From contig NZ_MWZD01000017.1 in the NCBI RefSeq assembly GCF_002982315.1, forward strand, positions 744,001-808,000: DNA of 64,000 nt. The letters run 5' to 3'. The position numbers and the translations under genes were made by a program. This stretch comes from Leucobacter massiliensis. Lineage in GTDB: Bacteria > Actinomycetota > Actinomycetes > Actinomycetales > Microbacteriaceae. Position 1 is the stretch's first letter, and every line of letters begins with the position of its first letter. Positions 39,243 through 48,151 of the stretch are shown piece after piece. A model generated the notes under the pieces. The model worked only from the letters and a program-made list of their open reading frames with translations, searched no databases and had not been told where the DNA came from.

Positions 39243-40802
39243 ATGTCTTTCGCGACTTCGAGGCGAGGCCGGCGCGCGTTCGCCGCGGTATCGGCGGGTG
39301 CGGCCGCAGCTCTGCTGCTGGCCGGCTGCGGGAGCGATCCGGGCGGATCCGGAGGCGGCTCCGGCGAGCAGATCCTCACCTTCGGCCTTTCCGCCGAGCC
39401 GGCGACGCCGATCACCGGCGTGCAGCAGGGCGGCGCGGTGAACCAGCTCCTCACCATGGTCCACCGCGGCCTCATGAGCTACGACGAGAGCGGGGCGGTG
39501 GTGCCCGGCGTGGCGGAGTCGGTCGAGACCCCCGACGACACGAGCTACGTCTTCACGCTCCGCGAGGGGCTCACCTTCCACGACGGCACGCCGCTGACCG
39601 CTGACAACGTGAAGAACTCGCTCGAATACTACCGGGATCCCGCGAACGCGCCGCAGATCGCCTCGGGCATCGCCGACATCGAGTCCATTCAGGCGGAGGG
39701 CGACACGGTCACGATCACCCTCTCCCAGCCCAACACCGCCTTCCTGCAGTATCTGGCTCTCCCCTTCGCGGCGATCGTGCCCGATTCCTCGCTCAACCCC
39801 GACACCCCCAACTGGGTCGGCGCCGGCCCCTTCGAGATGACCGAGCTGCAGGACGGAATCGGCGTCACCCTCACCAAGGACGAGGATTACTACGGTGCGG
39901 ACGAGGTGGCACTCGACGGCGTCGAGGTGAAGTTCTACGCCGACGGCGAGGCGCGCACCAACGCGCTGCTCAGCGGCGACGTGGACATGATCGAGTACGT
40001 GCCCTGGGAGAACTTCGACCGGGTCGCCGAGGCCGGCTTCACCGTCGACGCGAAGGAGGGGCCCTTCCAGTACGTGCAGTTCAACGTCGAGGGAGACTCC
40101 CCGTTCGCGGATCCGAAGGTGCGTCAAGCCGTGGCCTACGCGATCAACCGGGACAATGCGGTGACCGCGGCGTTCCAGAGCCACGGGGCCCCGCTCGAGG
40201 GCATCGTGATCCCCGAGAGCGATCCGGCCTACACCCCGGGGGCGGCGACGCTCTGGAGCTACGATCCCGAGCGCGCGAAGGAGCTGCTCGCCGAAGCCGG
40301 CTACCCGGACGGCTTCGCGGCGACGCTGCTGACCACCTCCCAGTACACCTTCCTCCAGGACAACGCCCTCTCCGTCCAGGAGGACCTGCGCGCGGTCGGC
40401 ATCGATGTGACCCTCGACGCCCCCGACTGGTCGACGCGGGTGAGCCAGGGCAACGCCGGCGAATACGACATCGCCGTGTCGGGCGACGCCGGGCTCATCA
40501 CGGACCCCTCGTACCTGCTCAACTGGGTCGTCGGCAACGAGAACTTCAACGTGAGCTGGGGATACCGGAACGAGGAGCTCACCGGCCTGATCGAGGAGGG
40601 GCTCCGCTCCACGGACGACGCGGAGAAACGGGCCATCTACGAGGAGATCACCGGCCTGTGGGCCGAGGAGGTGCCGATCGCCTCGATCAACACCCGGCAG
40701 CAGGCCTACGCCTACAGCGACCGCGTCGAGGGCTTCGAGACGATGCCCGGCTTCCTGGTCTTCTACAGCTCGTTCAACATCGCGAACGCCTCGCTCGGAT
40801 AG
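39243..40802 (+). CDS. ABC transporter substrate-binding lipoprotein (peptide/opine family)
   Basis: 519-residue solute-binding lipoprotein of the DppA/OppA family: signal peptide and lipobox LLAGC (Cys27), family pattern YVFTLREGLTFHDGTPLTADNVKNSLEYY and later VRQAVAYAINRD. Binds a short peptide or related solute outside the membrane. ATG 39243 has GGAGGG 7-12 bases upstream. First gene of a co-directional series of seven genes. About 219 bases precede it, with no gene. Confidence 0.94.
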   Translation: MSFATSRRGRRAFAAVSAGAAAALLLAGCGSDPGGSGGGSGEQILTFGLSAEPATPITGVQQGGAVNQLLTMVHRGLMSYDESGAVVPGVAESVETPDDTSYVFTLREGLTFHDGTPLTADNVKNSLEYYRDPANAPQIASGIADIESIQAEGDTVTITLSQPNTAFLQYLALPFAAIVPDSSLNPDTPNWVGAGPFEMTELQDGIGVTLTKDEDYYGADEVALDGVEVKFYADGEARTNALLSGDVDMIEYVPWENFDRVAEAGFTVDAKEGPFQYVQFNVEGDSPFADPKVRQAVAYAINRDNAVTAAFQSHGAPLEGIVIPESDPAYTPGAATLWSYDPERAKELLAEAGYPDGFAATLLTTSQYTFLQDNALSVQEDLRAVGIDVTLDAPDWSTRVSQGNAGEYDIAVSGDAGLITDPSYLLNWVVGNENFNVSWGYRNEELTGLIEEGLRSTDDAEKRAIYEEITGLWAEEVPIASINTRQQAYAYSDRVEGFETMPGFLVFYSSFNIANASLG

Positions 40803-40823
40803 CGATCGGGATCCGGCGACACC

Positions 40824-41777
40824 GTGCTGATATTCATTGCAAAGCGCCTGGCCATGGGGGCGGGACTCGTGCTCCTGGTCCTCACGCTCATCTTCTCCGC
40901 GCTGCACTTCGTACCCGGGGATCCCGCCGTCCTCCTCCTCAGCGGGGGCGACGGCGGGGCCCCGAGCCCCGAGGCCGTCGAGCGCGTCCGTCAGCAGCTC
41001 GGCCTCGACCAGCCGCTGCTGCAGCAGTACCTGCACTTCCTCGGGAGCGCTCTCACGGGCGACCTCGGCGAGTCGTTCCGCACCGGGCAGCCGGTGGTCG
41101 AGGCCATCGGAGCGCGGCTGCCCCGCACGCTGCAGCTCATCGTGTTCGCGACCCTGCTGGCGGTCGCGAGCGGTGTCACGCTCGGTGCGCTGGCCGCCCG
41201 CAAGGGCGGGCGGATCGACACGCTCGTGACCGCCCTCAGCTCGATCGGCGTGGCGCTGCCGGTGTTCGTCTTCGGAGCCGTGCTGATCCTCGTCTTCTCC
41301 ATCAAGCTGGGCTGGTTCCCCGCGGGCGGCTACGTGGACTTCGCGCAGGATCCGCTCGGCGCGATCATGTCGCTCACCCTGCCAGCCGTGGCACTCGCGG
41401 TGGGGTTCTCCGCGCAGATCGCGCGGATGACACGCTCCGCGGTGCTCGAGGTGCAGGGCCAGGACTGGGTGCGGACCGCGAGCTCGATCGGCCTCGCCCC
41501 CTTCACCGTGTTCCGCAAGCACGTGCTCCGCAACTCGCTCACCCCCGTGGTCACCGTCATCGGCATCGGCTTCGCCACGCTGCTGGGCTCGACCGTGCTG
41601 GTCGAGCGCGTCTTCAACTACCCCGGCCTGTCCAGCCTCCTGGTCGACGGCGTCACCAACCGCGACTACCCGGTGGTGCAGGGCATCGTGATCGTCATCG
41701 CCCTGCTCTTCATCCTCATCAACATCGTCGTCGATCTGATCTACGGCGTGCTCGACCCCCGAGTGAGGCGATCGTGA
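40824..41777 (+). CDS. ABC transporter permease (DppB-like)
   Basis: 317-residue inner-membrane permease, six helices; signature FRKHVLRNSLTPVVTVIGIGFATLLGSTVLVERVFNYPGL is the EAA-loop region of DppB-type permeases. GTG start 40824. Its stop overlaps the start of the next permease (GTGA). Confidence 0.95.
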   Translation: MLIFIAKRLAMGAGLVLLVLTLIFSALHFVPGDPAVLLLSGGDGGAPSPEAVERVRQQLGLDQPLLQQYLHFLGSALTGDLGESFRTGQPVVEAIGARLPRTLQLIVFATLLAVASGVTLGALAARKGGRIDTLVTALSSIGVALPVFVFGAVLILVFSIKLGWFPAGGYVDFAQDPLGAIMSLTLPAVALAVGFSAQIARMTRSAVLEVQGQDWVRTASSIGLAPFTVFRKHVLRNSLTPVVTVIGIGFATLLGSTVLVERVFNYPGLSSLLVDGVTNRDYPVVQGIVIVIALLFILINIVVDLIYGVLDPRVRRS

Positions 41778-42619
41778 AACTCCACCCGCGCTTCCGTGAG
41801 GCGCTCACCCCGCTGCGCGTCGTCATGATCGCCTACGTCGTGATCGTCATCGTCGTGATGATCGCCGCGCCGCTGCTGGCGCCCGACGATCCCATCTCGC
41901 AGAACGTGTCGCAGCGCCTGCTGCCCCCGTTCTCGCAGGGCCACCTCCTCGGCACGGACGAGCTCGGGCGGGACATCCTCTCCCGGCTCATGTTCGGCGC
42001 CCGCATCGAGCTCTTCATCGCCCTCGGCGCGACGCTGCTCTCGATGGTGCTGGGCACCCTGCTCGGCCTCTTCGGCGCCTACTTCAACGGGCTGACCGAG
42101 TTCGTCACGATGCGGCTCGTCGTCGACGTCATCCTCGCGTTCCCCCCGATCATCCTCGCGCTGCTCGCGGTGACGCTGTACGGTCCGGGGGCCGTCACCC
42201 TGATCGTCGCCATGGGCGTCCTCTTCGCGCCGCTCTTCGCGCGCATCACCTACGGCCAGGTGCTCTCGGTGAAGCGCGAGGAGTACGTGGACGCCGCCCG
42301 CACCTTCGGCGCGCCCACTCTGCTCGTCATGTTCCGCACCGTGCTGCCCAATGTGTCGGCCCCGATCATCGTGCAGTTCTCGCTGACGATGGCGGCGGCC
42401 GTGCTGCTCGAGTCCGGGCTCAGCTACCTCGGGCTCGGCATCGTGCCGCCGGCGCCGTCCTGGGGCTCGATGGTCGCCCAGGGCCAGCGCTACCTGACCA
42501 CCGACCCGCACGCCCTGCTGGTGCCGGGCATCACCGTCGTCCTCACGATCCTCGCCTTCGGCATCCTGGGCGACGCGCTGCGGGACCTCCTCGATCCGAA
42601 AGCGAAGAAGCGCTCATGA
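41774..42619 (+). CDS. ABC transporter permease (DppC-like)
   Basis: 281-residue second permease, six helices; LLGTDELGRDILSRLMFGARIEL and YVDAARTFGAPTLLVMFRTVLPNVSAPIIV are typical for DppC. Start GTG 41774 overlaps the previous stop; its end overlaps the ATPase start. Forms the channel with the DppB-like protein. Confidence 0.95.
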   Translation: MKLHPRFREALTPLRVVMIAYVVIVIVVMIAAPLLAPDDPISQNVSQRLLPPFSQGHLLGTDELGRDILSRLMFGARIELFIALGATLLSMVLGTLLGLFGAYFNGLTEFVTMRLVVDVILAFPPIILALLAVTLYGPGAVTLIVAMGVLFAPLFARITYGQVLSVKREEYVDAARTFGAPTLLVMFRTVLPNVSAPIIVQFSLTMAAAVLLESGLSYLGLGIVPPAPSWGSMVAQGQRYLTTDPHALLVPGITVVLTILAFGILGDALRDLLDPKAKKRS

Positions 42620-44301
42620 GTACCCCCCTTCTCAAGGTCGACGGACTGTCCGTGGCGTTCCAGGGACCGGGTGGATGGCGAGACGTCACCCACGAGGTGT
42701 CCTTCGAGCTGGGCGCGGGGAAGACCCTGGCCCTCGTCGGGGAGTCGGGGTCCGGCAAGTCGGTCACCGCGATGTCGATCCTCGACCTGCTGCCGCCGGG
42801 AACGCGGCGGACCGGGCGGATCCTCTTCGACGGCGTCGACGTCACGGGCCTGAAGGGCGCGGCGCTGCGGGCCCTGCGCGGCTCGCGCATCGCCACGATC
42901 TTCCAGGAGCCGATGACCGCGCTCAACCCCGTGTACACGATCGGGGACCAGCTCATCGCGGCGCTCACCAGCCATCGCGAACTCACGAGGGCCGAGGCGC
43001 GCACGCGCGCGATCCAGCTCCTGCGCGACGTGCACATGCCCGCCCCCGAGACGAAGGTGGACGACTACCCGCACCAGCTCTCCGGCGGGCAGCGACAGCG
43101 CGCCATGATCGCGATGGCGATCTCCAGCGAGCCCGAGCTGCTCATCGCCGACGAGCCGACCACGGCGCTCGACGTCACGGTGCAGGCCGAGATCCTGGAT
43201 CTCATCGCCGAGCTCCAGGAGCGCCTCGGCATGGCGGTGCTCATCATCACGCACGACATGGGCGTGGTGGCCGAGGTCGCAGACGAGGTGGTCGTGATGA
43301 AGGACGGCCGGGTGGTCGAGGCGGCACCGGCCGCGCAGCTCTTCGCGAGGCCGGAGCACGAGTACACGCGCAAGCTGCTCGCCGCGGTGCCGCGGCTGGG
43401 CGAGGCGGGGGACTTCCTCGCGTCCTCCGCCGACAAGCTGCGCATCGACGGCGTGACGGCCGCCACGGTCGTGCCCGAGGCGGTGCTGCGGTTCGACCGG
43501 GCCGTGATCCGCTATCCCGGCCGCTGGCGCACACCGGGTTTCCAGGCGATCAACGGTCTCGACCTCGTGGTCGCCAAGGGCGAGATCGTCGGCCTCGTCG
43601 GCGAATCGGGGTCCGGCAAGTCCACCATCGGCAAGGCCGCCGTCGGCCTGCTCCCCGTGAGCGAGGGCGAGCTCGAGGTCCGCGGTGAGCGGATCACGGG
43701 CGCCGGTGGCCGCGCGATGCAGCAGCTCCGCAGGCACGTCACGATGGTGTTCCAGGATCCGGCGTCCTCGCTGAATCCCCGGCGCACGATCGGACAGGCC
43801 ATCTCGGATCCGCTGATGTGGCAGGGGATCGAGCGCGATGCGCGCCGCAGGCGCGCGCGGGCGGAGGAGCTCCTGGAGAAGGTGCAGCTCGACCCCGCTT
43901 GGGTGGACCGTCATCCGCACGAGCTCTCCGGCGGTCAGCGGCAGCGCATCGGGATCGCGCGGGCCATTGCGACGAACCCGGCGCTGATGATCGCCGACGA
44001 GCCGACCTCGGCGCTCGACGTGTCGGTGCAGGCACAGGTGCTGGAGCTGTTCCTGGCACTGCAGCGCGAGCTCGGGTTCTCGTGCCTGTTCATCAGCCAC
44101 GATCTCTCGGTGGTGGAGACCCTGTCGAACCGGGTCGTGGTGCTGCGGCACGGCGACGTCGTGGAGCAGGGTGCCACCGAGCAGGTGCTGCACCATCCAC
44201 GAGACGAGTACACGCGCCGGCTCATCGCGGCGGCGCCGGTGCCCGATCCCGAGGTGCAGCGGCGGCGCAGGGCCGAACGCCAGCTGCTGAAGGCAGGCTG
44301 A
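42616..44301 (+). CDS. Double ATP-binding subunit of the peptide-type ABC importer (DppD-DppF fusion)
   Basis: 561 aa with two complete ABC cassettes. First: GESGSGKSVT, LSGGQRQRAMIAMAIS, LLIADEPTTALDVT. Second (from about residue 295): GESGSGKSTI, LSGGQRQRIGIARAIA, LMIADEPTSALDVS. Each has the C-terminal extension typical of Opp/Dpp ATPases. Fusion replaces the usual two genes and fixes ATPase stoichiometry. ATG 42616 overlaps the permease stop. Confidence 0.95.
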   Translation: MSTPLLKVDGLSVAFQGPGGWRDVTHEVSFELGAGKTLALVGESGSGKSVTAMSILDLLPPGTRRTGRILFDGVDVTGLKGAALRALRGSRIATIFQEPMTALNPVYTIGDQLIAALTSHRELTRAEARTRAIQLLRDVHMPAPETKVDDYPHQLSGGQRQRAMIAMAISSEPELLIADEPTTALDVTVQAEILDLIAELQERLGMAVLIITHDMGVVAEVADEVVVMKDGRVVEAAPAAQLFARPEHEYTRKLLAAVPRLGEAGDFLASSADKLRIDGVTAATVVPEAVLRFDRAVIRYPGRWRTPGFQAINGLDLVVAKGEIVGLVGESGSGKSTIGKAAVGLLPVSEGELEVRGERITGAGGRAMQQLRRHVTMVFQDPASSLNPRRTIGQAISDPLMWQGIERDARRRRARAEELLEKVQLDPAWVDRHPHELSGGQRQRIGIARAIATNPALMIADEPTSALDVSVQAQVLELFLALQRELGFSCLFISHDLSVVETLSNRVVVLRHGDVVEQGATEQVLHHPRDEYTRRLIAAAPVPDPEVQRRRRAERQLLKAG

Positions 44302-44303
44302 TC

Positions 44304-45236
44304 GTGGAGACGCGACGCCTGGAGGTCTTCATCGCGCTGGCGGACGCCGGCGGCTTCCGGCAGGCCGCCGACCGGCTGTTCATCACCCAGCCCGCCCTCT
44401 CGCAGCAGATCATGCGGCTGGAGAAGGACGTCGGCGTGCAGCTGATCGATCGGAGCACCCGTCCCATCAGCCTCACGGAGGCCGGCAGGGAGTTCTACTT
44501 CCGCTGCAAGAACGTGCTCGATGCCATGGGAGAGGTGTCTCAGCTCCTCGAGGACGCCCGGGAGGTGCGCTTCGGCCGGGTGCGCATCGGCATTGTGCCC
44601 GCGATGCTCTTCGCCGCGCCGGCGCGGATGGTGCGCACCTTCCGGCAGCGGTTCCCGAAGGCCGAGGTGCAGCTGCGCAGCATCGCCACCTCGTACCTGG
44701 TCGAAGAGCTGGAGCAGGGGAGCATCGACGTGGCGATCCTGCTCACGCGGCCCGAGCTGAAGGACGTCGCCTCGCACGCGCTCTACGGCGAGGACTACCT
44801 GGTGTGCCTTCCGGAGGACCACCCGCTCGCGGCACAGGAGCAGGTCAGCTTCGCGCAGCTGCGCAACGAACGGATCCTGCAGGGGCCGCGCTCCGCGAAC
44901 CCCGCGGGTTTCGACTCGATCATCGCGGCCTGCGTGGGCGCGGGGTTCTCACCGAAGACGGGCGAGGCCTACGGCTCCTATCTCGACCTCGCCGGGCTCG
45001 TGTCGGCCGGGATGGGCGTCTCCTTCGTGCCCGTCTCCTACGGAGATCTGCGCCCGAGCGGCGTCGTCTACCGGCCCCTCGTCGACCCGACCGTCTCCAT
45101 GAACGTCTCGGTGAGCTGCTATGAGCGGCGGCTCGACTCCGTGGGCCGCGCCTTCGTGCAGCACTGCATCGAGAGCTGCGCGGTTCCGGCCGATGCGGCG
45201 CCCTCACCGGACCCACGAGAAAGGAAGCAAGGATGA
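44304..45236 (+). CDS. LysR-family regulator of the transporter/catabolic operon
   Basis: 310 aa: HTH LEVFIALADAGGFRQAADRLFITQPALSQQIMRLEKDVG, LIDRSTRPISLTEAG, then the periplasmic-binding-like effector domain. It is inside the operon, 2 bases after the ATPase stop (GTG 44304) and overlapping the nitrilase-like gene by 4 bases, so a local, possibly autoregulatory role is likely. Confidence 0.9.
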   Translation: METRRLEVFIALADAGGFRQAADRLFITQPALSQQIMRLEKDVGVQLIDRSTRPISLTEAGREFYFRCKNVLDAMGEVSQLLEDAREVRFGRVRIGIVPAMLFAAPARMVRTFRQRFPKAEVQLRSIATSYLVEELEQGSIDVAILLTRPELKDVASHALYGEDYLVCLPEDHPLAAQEQVSFAQLRNERILQGPRSANPAGFDSIIAACVGAGFSPKTGEAYGSYLDLAGLVSAGMGVSFVPVSYGDLRPSGVVYRPLVDPTVSMNVSVSCYERRLDSVGRAFVQHCIESCAVPADAAPSPDPRERKQG

Positions 45237-46030
45237 AGCTCGCGATCTGCCAGATGGTCTCTGGCGATGACAAAGAGGCGAACCTGAGGGAGATCGAGCG
45301 TCTCGCCGAGGCGGCGGCGGAGGCGGGAGCCGATCTCGCCGTGTTCCCCGAGTTCGCCATGTACGACGTGCCGGTGCTCGGCCCGGAGTTCGTCGCCCAC
45401 GCGGAGGCACTCGACGGGCCCTTCGTGCAGGGTCTCTCTCGGGTGGCCGATCGCACGGGGGTGACGCTCATCGCGGGGATGCTCGAGGAGATCCCGGGGG
45501 AGGACCGCGGATACAACACGCTGGTGGCCGTCGCCCCGCACACGGGGCTCGCCGCCGTCTACCGCAAGCTGCACCTCTACGACGCCTTCGGGCTGCGCGA
45601 GTCGGAGCACATCCGCCCGGGGGACATCGGAGCACCGGTCACCCTCGAGGTGGGCGACGCCACGGTCGGCATGCTCACGTGCTACGACCTGCGGTTCCCC
45701 GAGGCGGCCCGGCAGCACGCCGACGCGGGCACGGATGTGCTGGTCTACCCGGCGGCGTGGATGCCCGGGCCGCGCAAGGAGGACCACTGGAACACCCTGG
45801 CCCGGGCGCGGGCCATCGAGAACACCTTCTACGTGGCCGCCGTCTCGCAGGGTCCCGCGATCGGCACGGGCGGGAGCCTGATCGTGGACCCGATGGGCGC
45901 GACGCTGGTCGAGATCCCCGAGGTCAGCGGCGTGGCCGTCGCCGAGATCAGGCGCCAGCGGATCGCGGAGGTGCGCGCCGTCAACCCGTGTCTCGTCAAC
46001 CGGCGCTTCACCGTCGCGGCGGCGTCGTAG
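45233..46030 (+). CDS. Nitrilase-superfamily carbon-nitrogen hydrolase
   Basis: 265-residue amidase/carbamoylase-type enzyme with the Glu-Lys-Cys triad visible: Glu40 (VFPEFAMY), Lys112 (YRKLHLYDAF), Cys150 (LTCYDLRFPE). Hydrolyses an amide, nitrile or N-carbamoyl bond. The YDLRFPE form is typical of omega-amidase and related small-amide hydrolases. ATG 45233 with AAAGGAAG upstream. Its link to the importer suggests the imported compound contains an amide bond. Confidence 0.92.
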   Translation: MKLAICQMVSGDDKEANLREIERLAEAAAEAGADLAVFPEFAMYDVPVLGPEFVAHAEALDGPFVQGLSRVADRTGVTLIAGMLEEIPGEDRGYNTLVAVAPHTGLAAVYRKLHLYDAFGLRESEHIRPGDIGAPVTLEVGDATVGMLTCYDLRFPEAARQHADAGTDVLVYPAAWMPGPRKEDHWNTLARARAIENTFYVAAVSQGPAIGTGGSLIVDPMGATLVEIPEVSGVAVAEIRRQRIAEVRAVNPCLVNRRFTVAAAS

Positions 46031-46069
46031 GCCCGCAGCCGAACCCAGAGAAAGGAACAGAGGGAACAC

Positions 46070-46822
46070 ATGTCTGAACAACTGAAGCAGGGGGCCTGGC
46101 TCTCGGACGGCAGCGTGGCGATCGGCGAGATCGTCGCAGGCCTCGGATACGACTTCGTCGTGCTCGACGTGGAACACGGGGCATTCGACCTCGCCATCCT
46201 CGAGCGCTTCATTCCGGTGCTCAAGGGGCTCGGACTCGAGGTCCTCTCGAAGGTGCTGGTGCCCGAGCGCGGCGCGATCCAGCAGGTGCTGGACTTCGGA
46301 TCCGACGGGGTCATCATCCCGCACATCGAGGGCGTCGAGCACGCGAAGCGGGTCACCGACTTCGCGAAGTTCCCCCCGCTCGGATCCCGCAGCCTGGCCG
46401 GAGGGCGCACCATGGGCTACGCCGGCTACGACGACGCGTGGGTGGCGGAGCAGGACCGCACCATCAAGGTCTTCCCGATGGTGGAGGATCCGCGGGCGCT
46501 GCGCGATGTCGAGCAGATCGCGGCGCTCGACACCGTCGACGGGATCTTCATCGGCCCCGGCGATCTCTCCCTGATGAGCGGTCGCGGCGTCTACCGCCAG
46601 AGCGAGGCGGATTTCGAGGACTTCCGGCGGGTCGTCGCGGCGGCGCGGGCCAACGACAAGCCGTGGATCCTGCCGGCCTGGACCACGATCGAGAAGGAGT
46701 TCGCGGTTGCGGAGGGCGCCGACTACGTGCTGCTGGCGATGCAGCACGCCGCCATATCCGAGGGGTACCGGAGTGCGCGCGCCCTGATGGACGGGCTGAT
46801 CGAGGGGGCCGTGCGGGTGTGA
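46070..46822 (+). CDS. HpcH/HpaI-family aldolase
   Basis: 250-residue class II pyruvate aldolase barrel: GAWLSDGSVAIGEIVAGLGYDFVVLDVEHG, VLVPE (Arg region changed), IIPHIEGVEHAK, MVEDPRALRDVEQIAAL, GIFIGPGDLSLMSG. Family members cleave 2-keto-3-deoxy-4-hydroxy acids to pyruvate or similar and an aldehyde. Last gene of the cluster, likely the final step of the same catabolic route. A GAAAGGAACAGAGGG site precedes ATG 46070. Confidence 0.92.
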   Translation: MSEQLKQGAWLSDGSVAIGEIVAGLGYDFVVLDVEHGAFDLAILERFIPVLKGLGLEVLSKVLVPERGAIQQVLDFGSDGVIIPHIEGVEHAKRVTDFAKFPPLGSRSLAGGRTMGYAGYDDAWVAEQDRTIKVFPMVEDPRALRDVEQIAALDTVDGIFIGPGDLSLMSGRGVYRQSEADFEDFRRVVAAARANDKPWILPAWTTIEKEFAVAEGADYVLLAMQHAAISEGYRSARALMDGLIEGAVRV

Positions 46823-46832
46823 GGGGTGCGGT

Positions 46833-47138
46833 TCACGCCGAGTCGCGGCCGTGGCGGGCGCGGATCAGGTCCCGGGCCGAGAGCTGATGCGAGCGCCGGC
46901 CGTAGTCGTCGGAGGTGATCCCGGTGATGAAGTGCCCGGGATCGACGTCGAGCGCGGTCCCGAGCCGGATCAGGGTCTCGGCCGTGGGGCTGGAGACCCC
47001 GCGCTCGATCTTGCCGATGCTGGTCCAGCTGATCTCTGCGAGTTCGCCCAGGTCTTCGAGTGAGATCCCGAGCCCGTGGCGCACCGCTCGGATGCGCTGT
47101 CCGATGGCGACTGCTGCGGGTGAGTGGATTCTCGGCAC
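46833..47138 (-). CDS. XRE-family helix-turn-helix protein
   Basis: 101-residue DNA-binding protein: IGQRIRAVRHGLGISLEDLGELAEISWTSIGKIERGVSSPTAETLIRLGTALDVDPGHF is a canonical HTH_XRE (lambda repressor-like). Convergent with the aldolase gene (10 bases apart). Start GTG 47138 gives a product opening just before the HTH. Partner unknown. Confidence 0.85.
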   Translation of the reverse strand: MPRIHSPAAVAIGQRIRAVRHGLGISLEDLGELAEISWTSIGKIERGVSSPTAETLIRLGTALDVDPGHFITGITSDDYGRRSHQLSARDLIRARHGRDSA

Positions 47139-47248
47139 CGGACCAGAGTGTCGGTGCCGGGCTTGAAACGCCAGAGGGTACGCGCTCAGGGAAAAAACAG
47201 CCAGTGCACAGCAAGCGGGAAGCCGGAGGGTCCCGTCTCCGCGGGGTG

Positions 47249-47569
47249 TCAGCGCTCGGCGGGATCCTGGCCCGGCGCGGGATCGCGCTCGGCGGCGTCG
47301 ATCGCCGCGTCCTCCGCGATGTCGTCGGCGGTGCGTTCGCGGTTGCGCCACTCGTAGATGCTCGCCGAGGCGGTCTCGCGCGGCTTCGCGAGCAGCAGCA
47401 GGGAGAGCGAGGCGCTGATGAGCGCCGCGAAGATCGCCGCGATGAGCGCTGAGACCATGAGGGAGAACCGCATCGAGCTCGCCAGCAGGTAGATCAGGGC
47501 GAAGGGCACCGCGAAGAAGAGCAGGCGCAGCGCGGTGTAGACGAGCCAGGCGGTGCGGGGATTCTTCAC
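47249..47569 (-). CDS. DUF4229-like small membrane protein
   Basis: 106 aa with two hydrophobic helices (about 10-32 and 38-62) followed by an acidic tail. This two-helix plus charged-tail pattern and the position beside menaquinone genes fit DUF4229 proteins of actinobacteria (function unknown). GTG 47569 is 7 bases after TACACT on the minus strand (leaderless). Confidence 0.75.
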   Translation of the reverse strand: MKNPRTAWLVYTALRLLFFAVPFALIYLLASSMRFSLMVSALIAAIFAALISASLSLLLLAKPRETASASIYEWRNRERTADDIAEDAAIDAAERDPAPGQDPAER

Positions 47570-47662
47570 CCGGCCGAGTGTACCCGTGTCACCTGGAGCG
47601 AAGCTGCCCGGCCGCCTCCGGCCACCAGCCTCCGGCCAGCGGGGGACACTAGCATGGGGGTC

Positions 47663-48151
47663 ATGGTGCGGGTCGTGATTATCGGGGTCGTCGTCGCGGT
47701 GGCGTTCACGCTCTACGCGCTCGTGGACGCCGCGATGACCGAGGCGAGCCGTGCCCGCGGAGTGGGCAAGCCGCTCTGGATCCTGATCGTCGTGCTGCTG
47801 CCCGTGATCGGCGGCCTCCTGTGGTTCCTGATCGGCAAGGGGACGAAGCCCGCCGAGTCCGCGAGGCGTCCCGCGCCGGACGACGACCCGCGATTCACGG
47901 GGACCCGGCTCTCGGGGCCGGATCTCGACGCGACCGTGCGGGACCTCGAGGAGCGCCTGCGCGAACTCGACGCCGAGACCTACCCCGGGGAGGAACGCGG
48001 CACCACCGGAGCGGCGCCGCGCGAGAGCCGCGGGCCCGTGCATCCGCCCGCCCCCGAGCCGCCGGCGAAGCCGGCCGATCCCGCCGACCCCGCCGACGGC
48101 ACCGCCCCCGAGGGCGACCGCAGGGCCGACGGCGACGCGGCGCAGCCGTGA
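47663..48151 (+). CDS. PLDc_N-type membrane protein
   Basis: 162 aa: two N-terminal transmembrane helices, with the PLD-nuclease N-terminal pattern (KPLWILIVVLLPVIGGLLWFLIGKG), then a disordered Pro/Glu-rich cytoplasmic tail with a short acidic coiled coil (LDATVRDLEERLREL). ATG 47663 is preferred over 47654 since TAGCAT lies at 47650-47655 (leaderless). It overlaps menD by 4 bases, so is made with it. Role unknown. Confidence 0.8.
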   Translation: MVRVVIIGVVVAVAFTLYALVDAAMTEASRARGVGKPLWILIVVLLPVIGGLLWFLIGKGTKPAESARRPAPDDDPRFTGTRLSGPDLDATVRDLEERLRELDAETYPGEERGTTGAAPRESRGPVHPPAPEPPAKPADPADPADGTAPEGDRRADGDAAQP

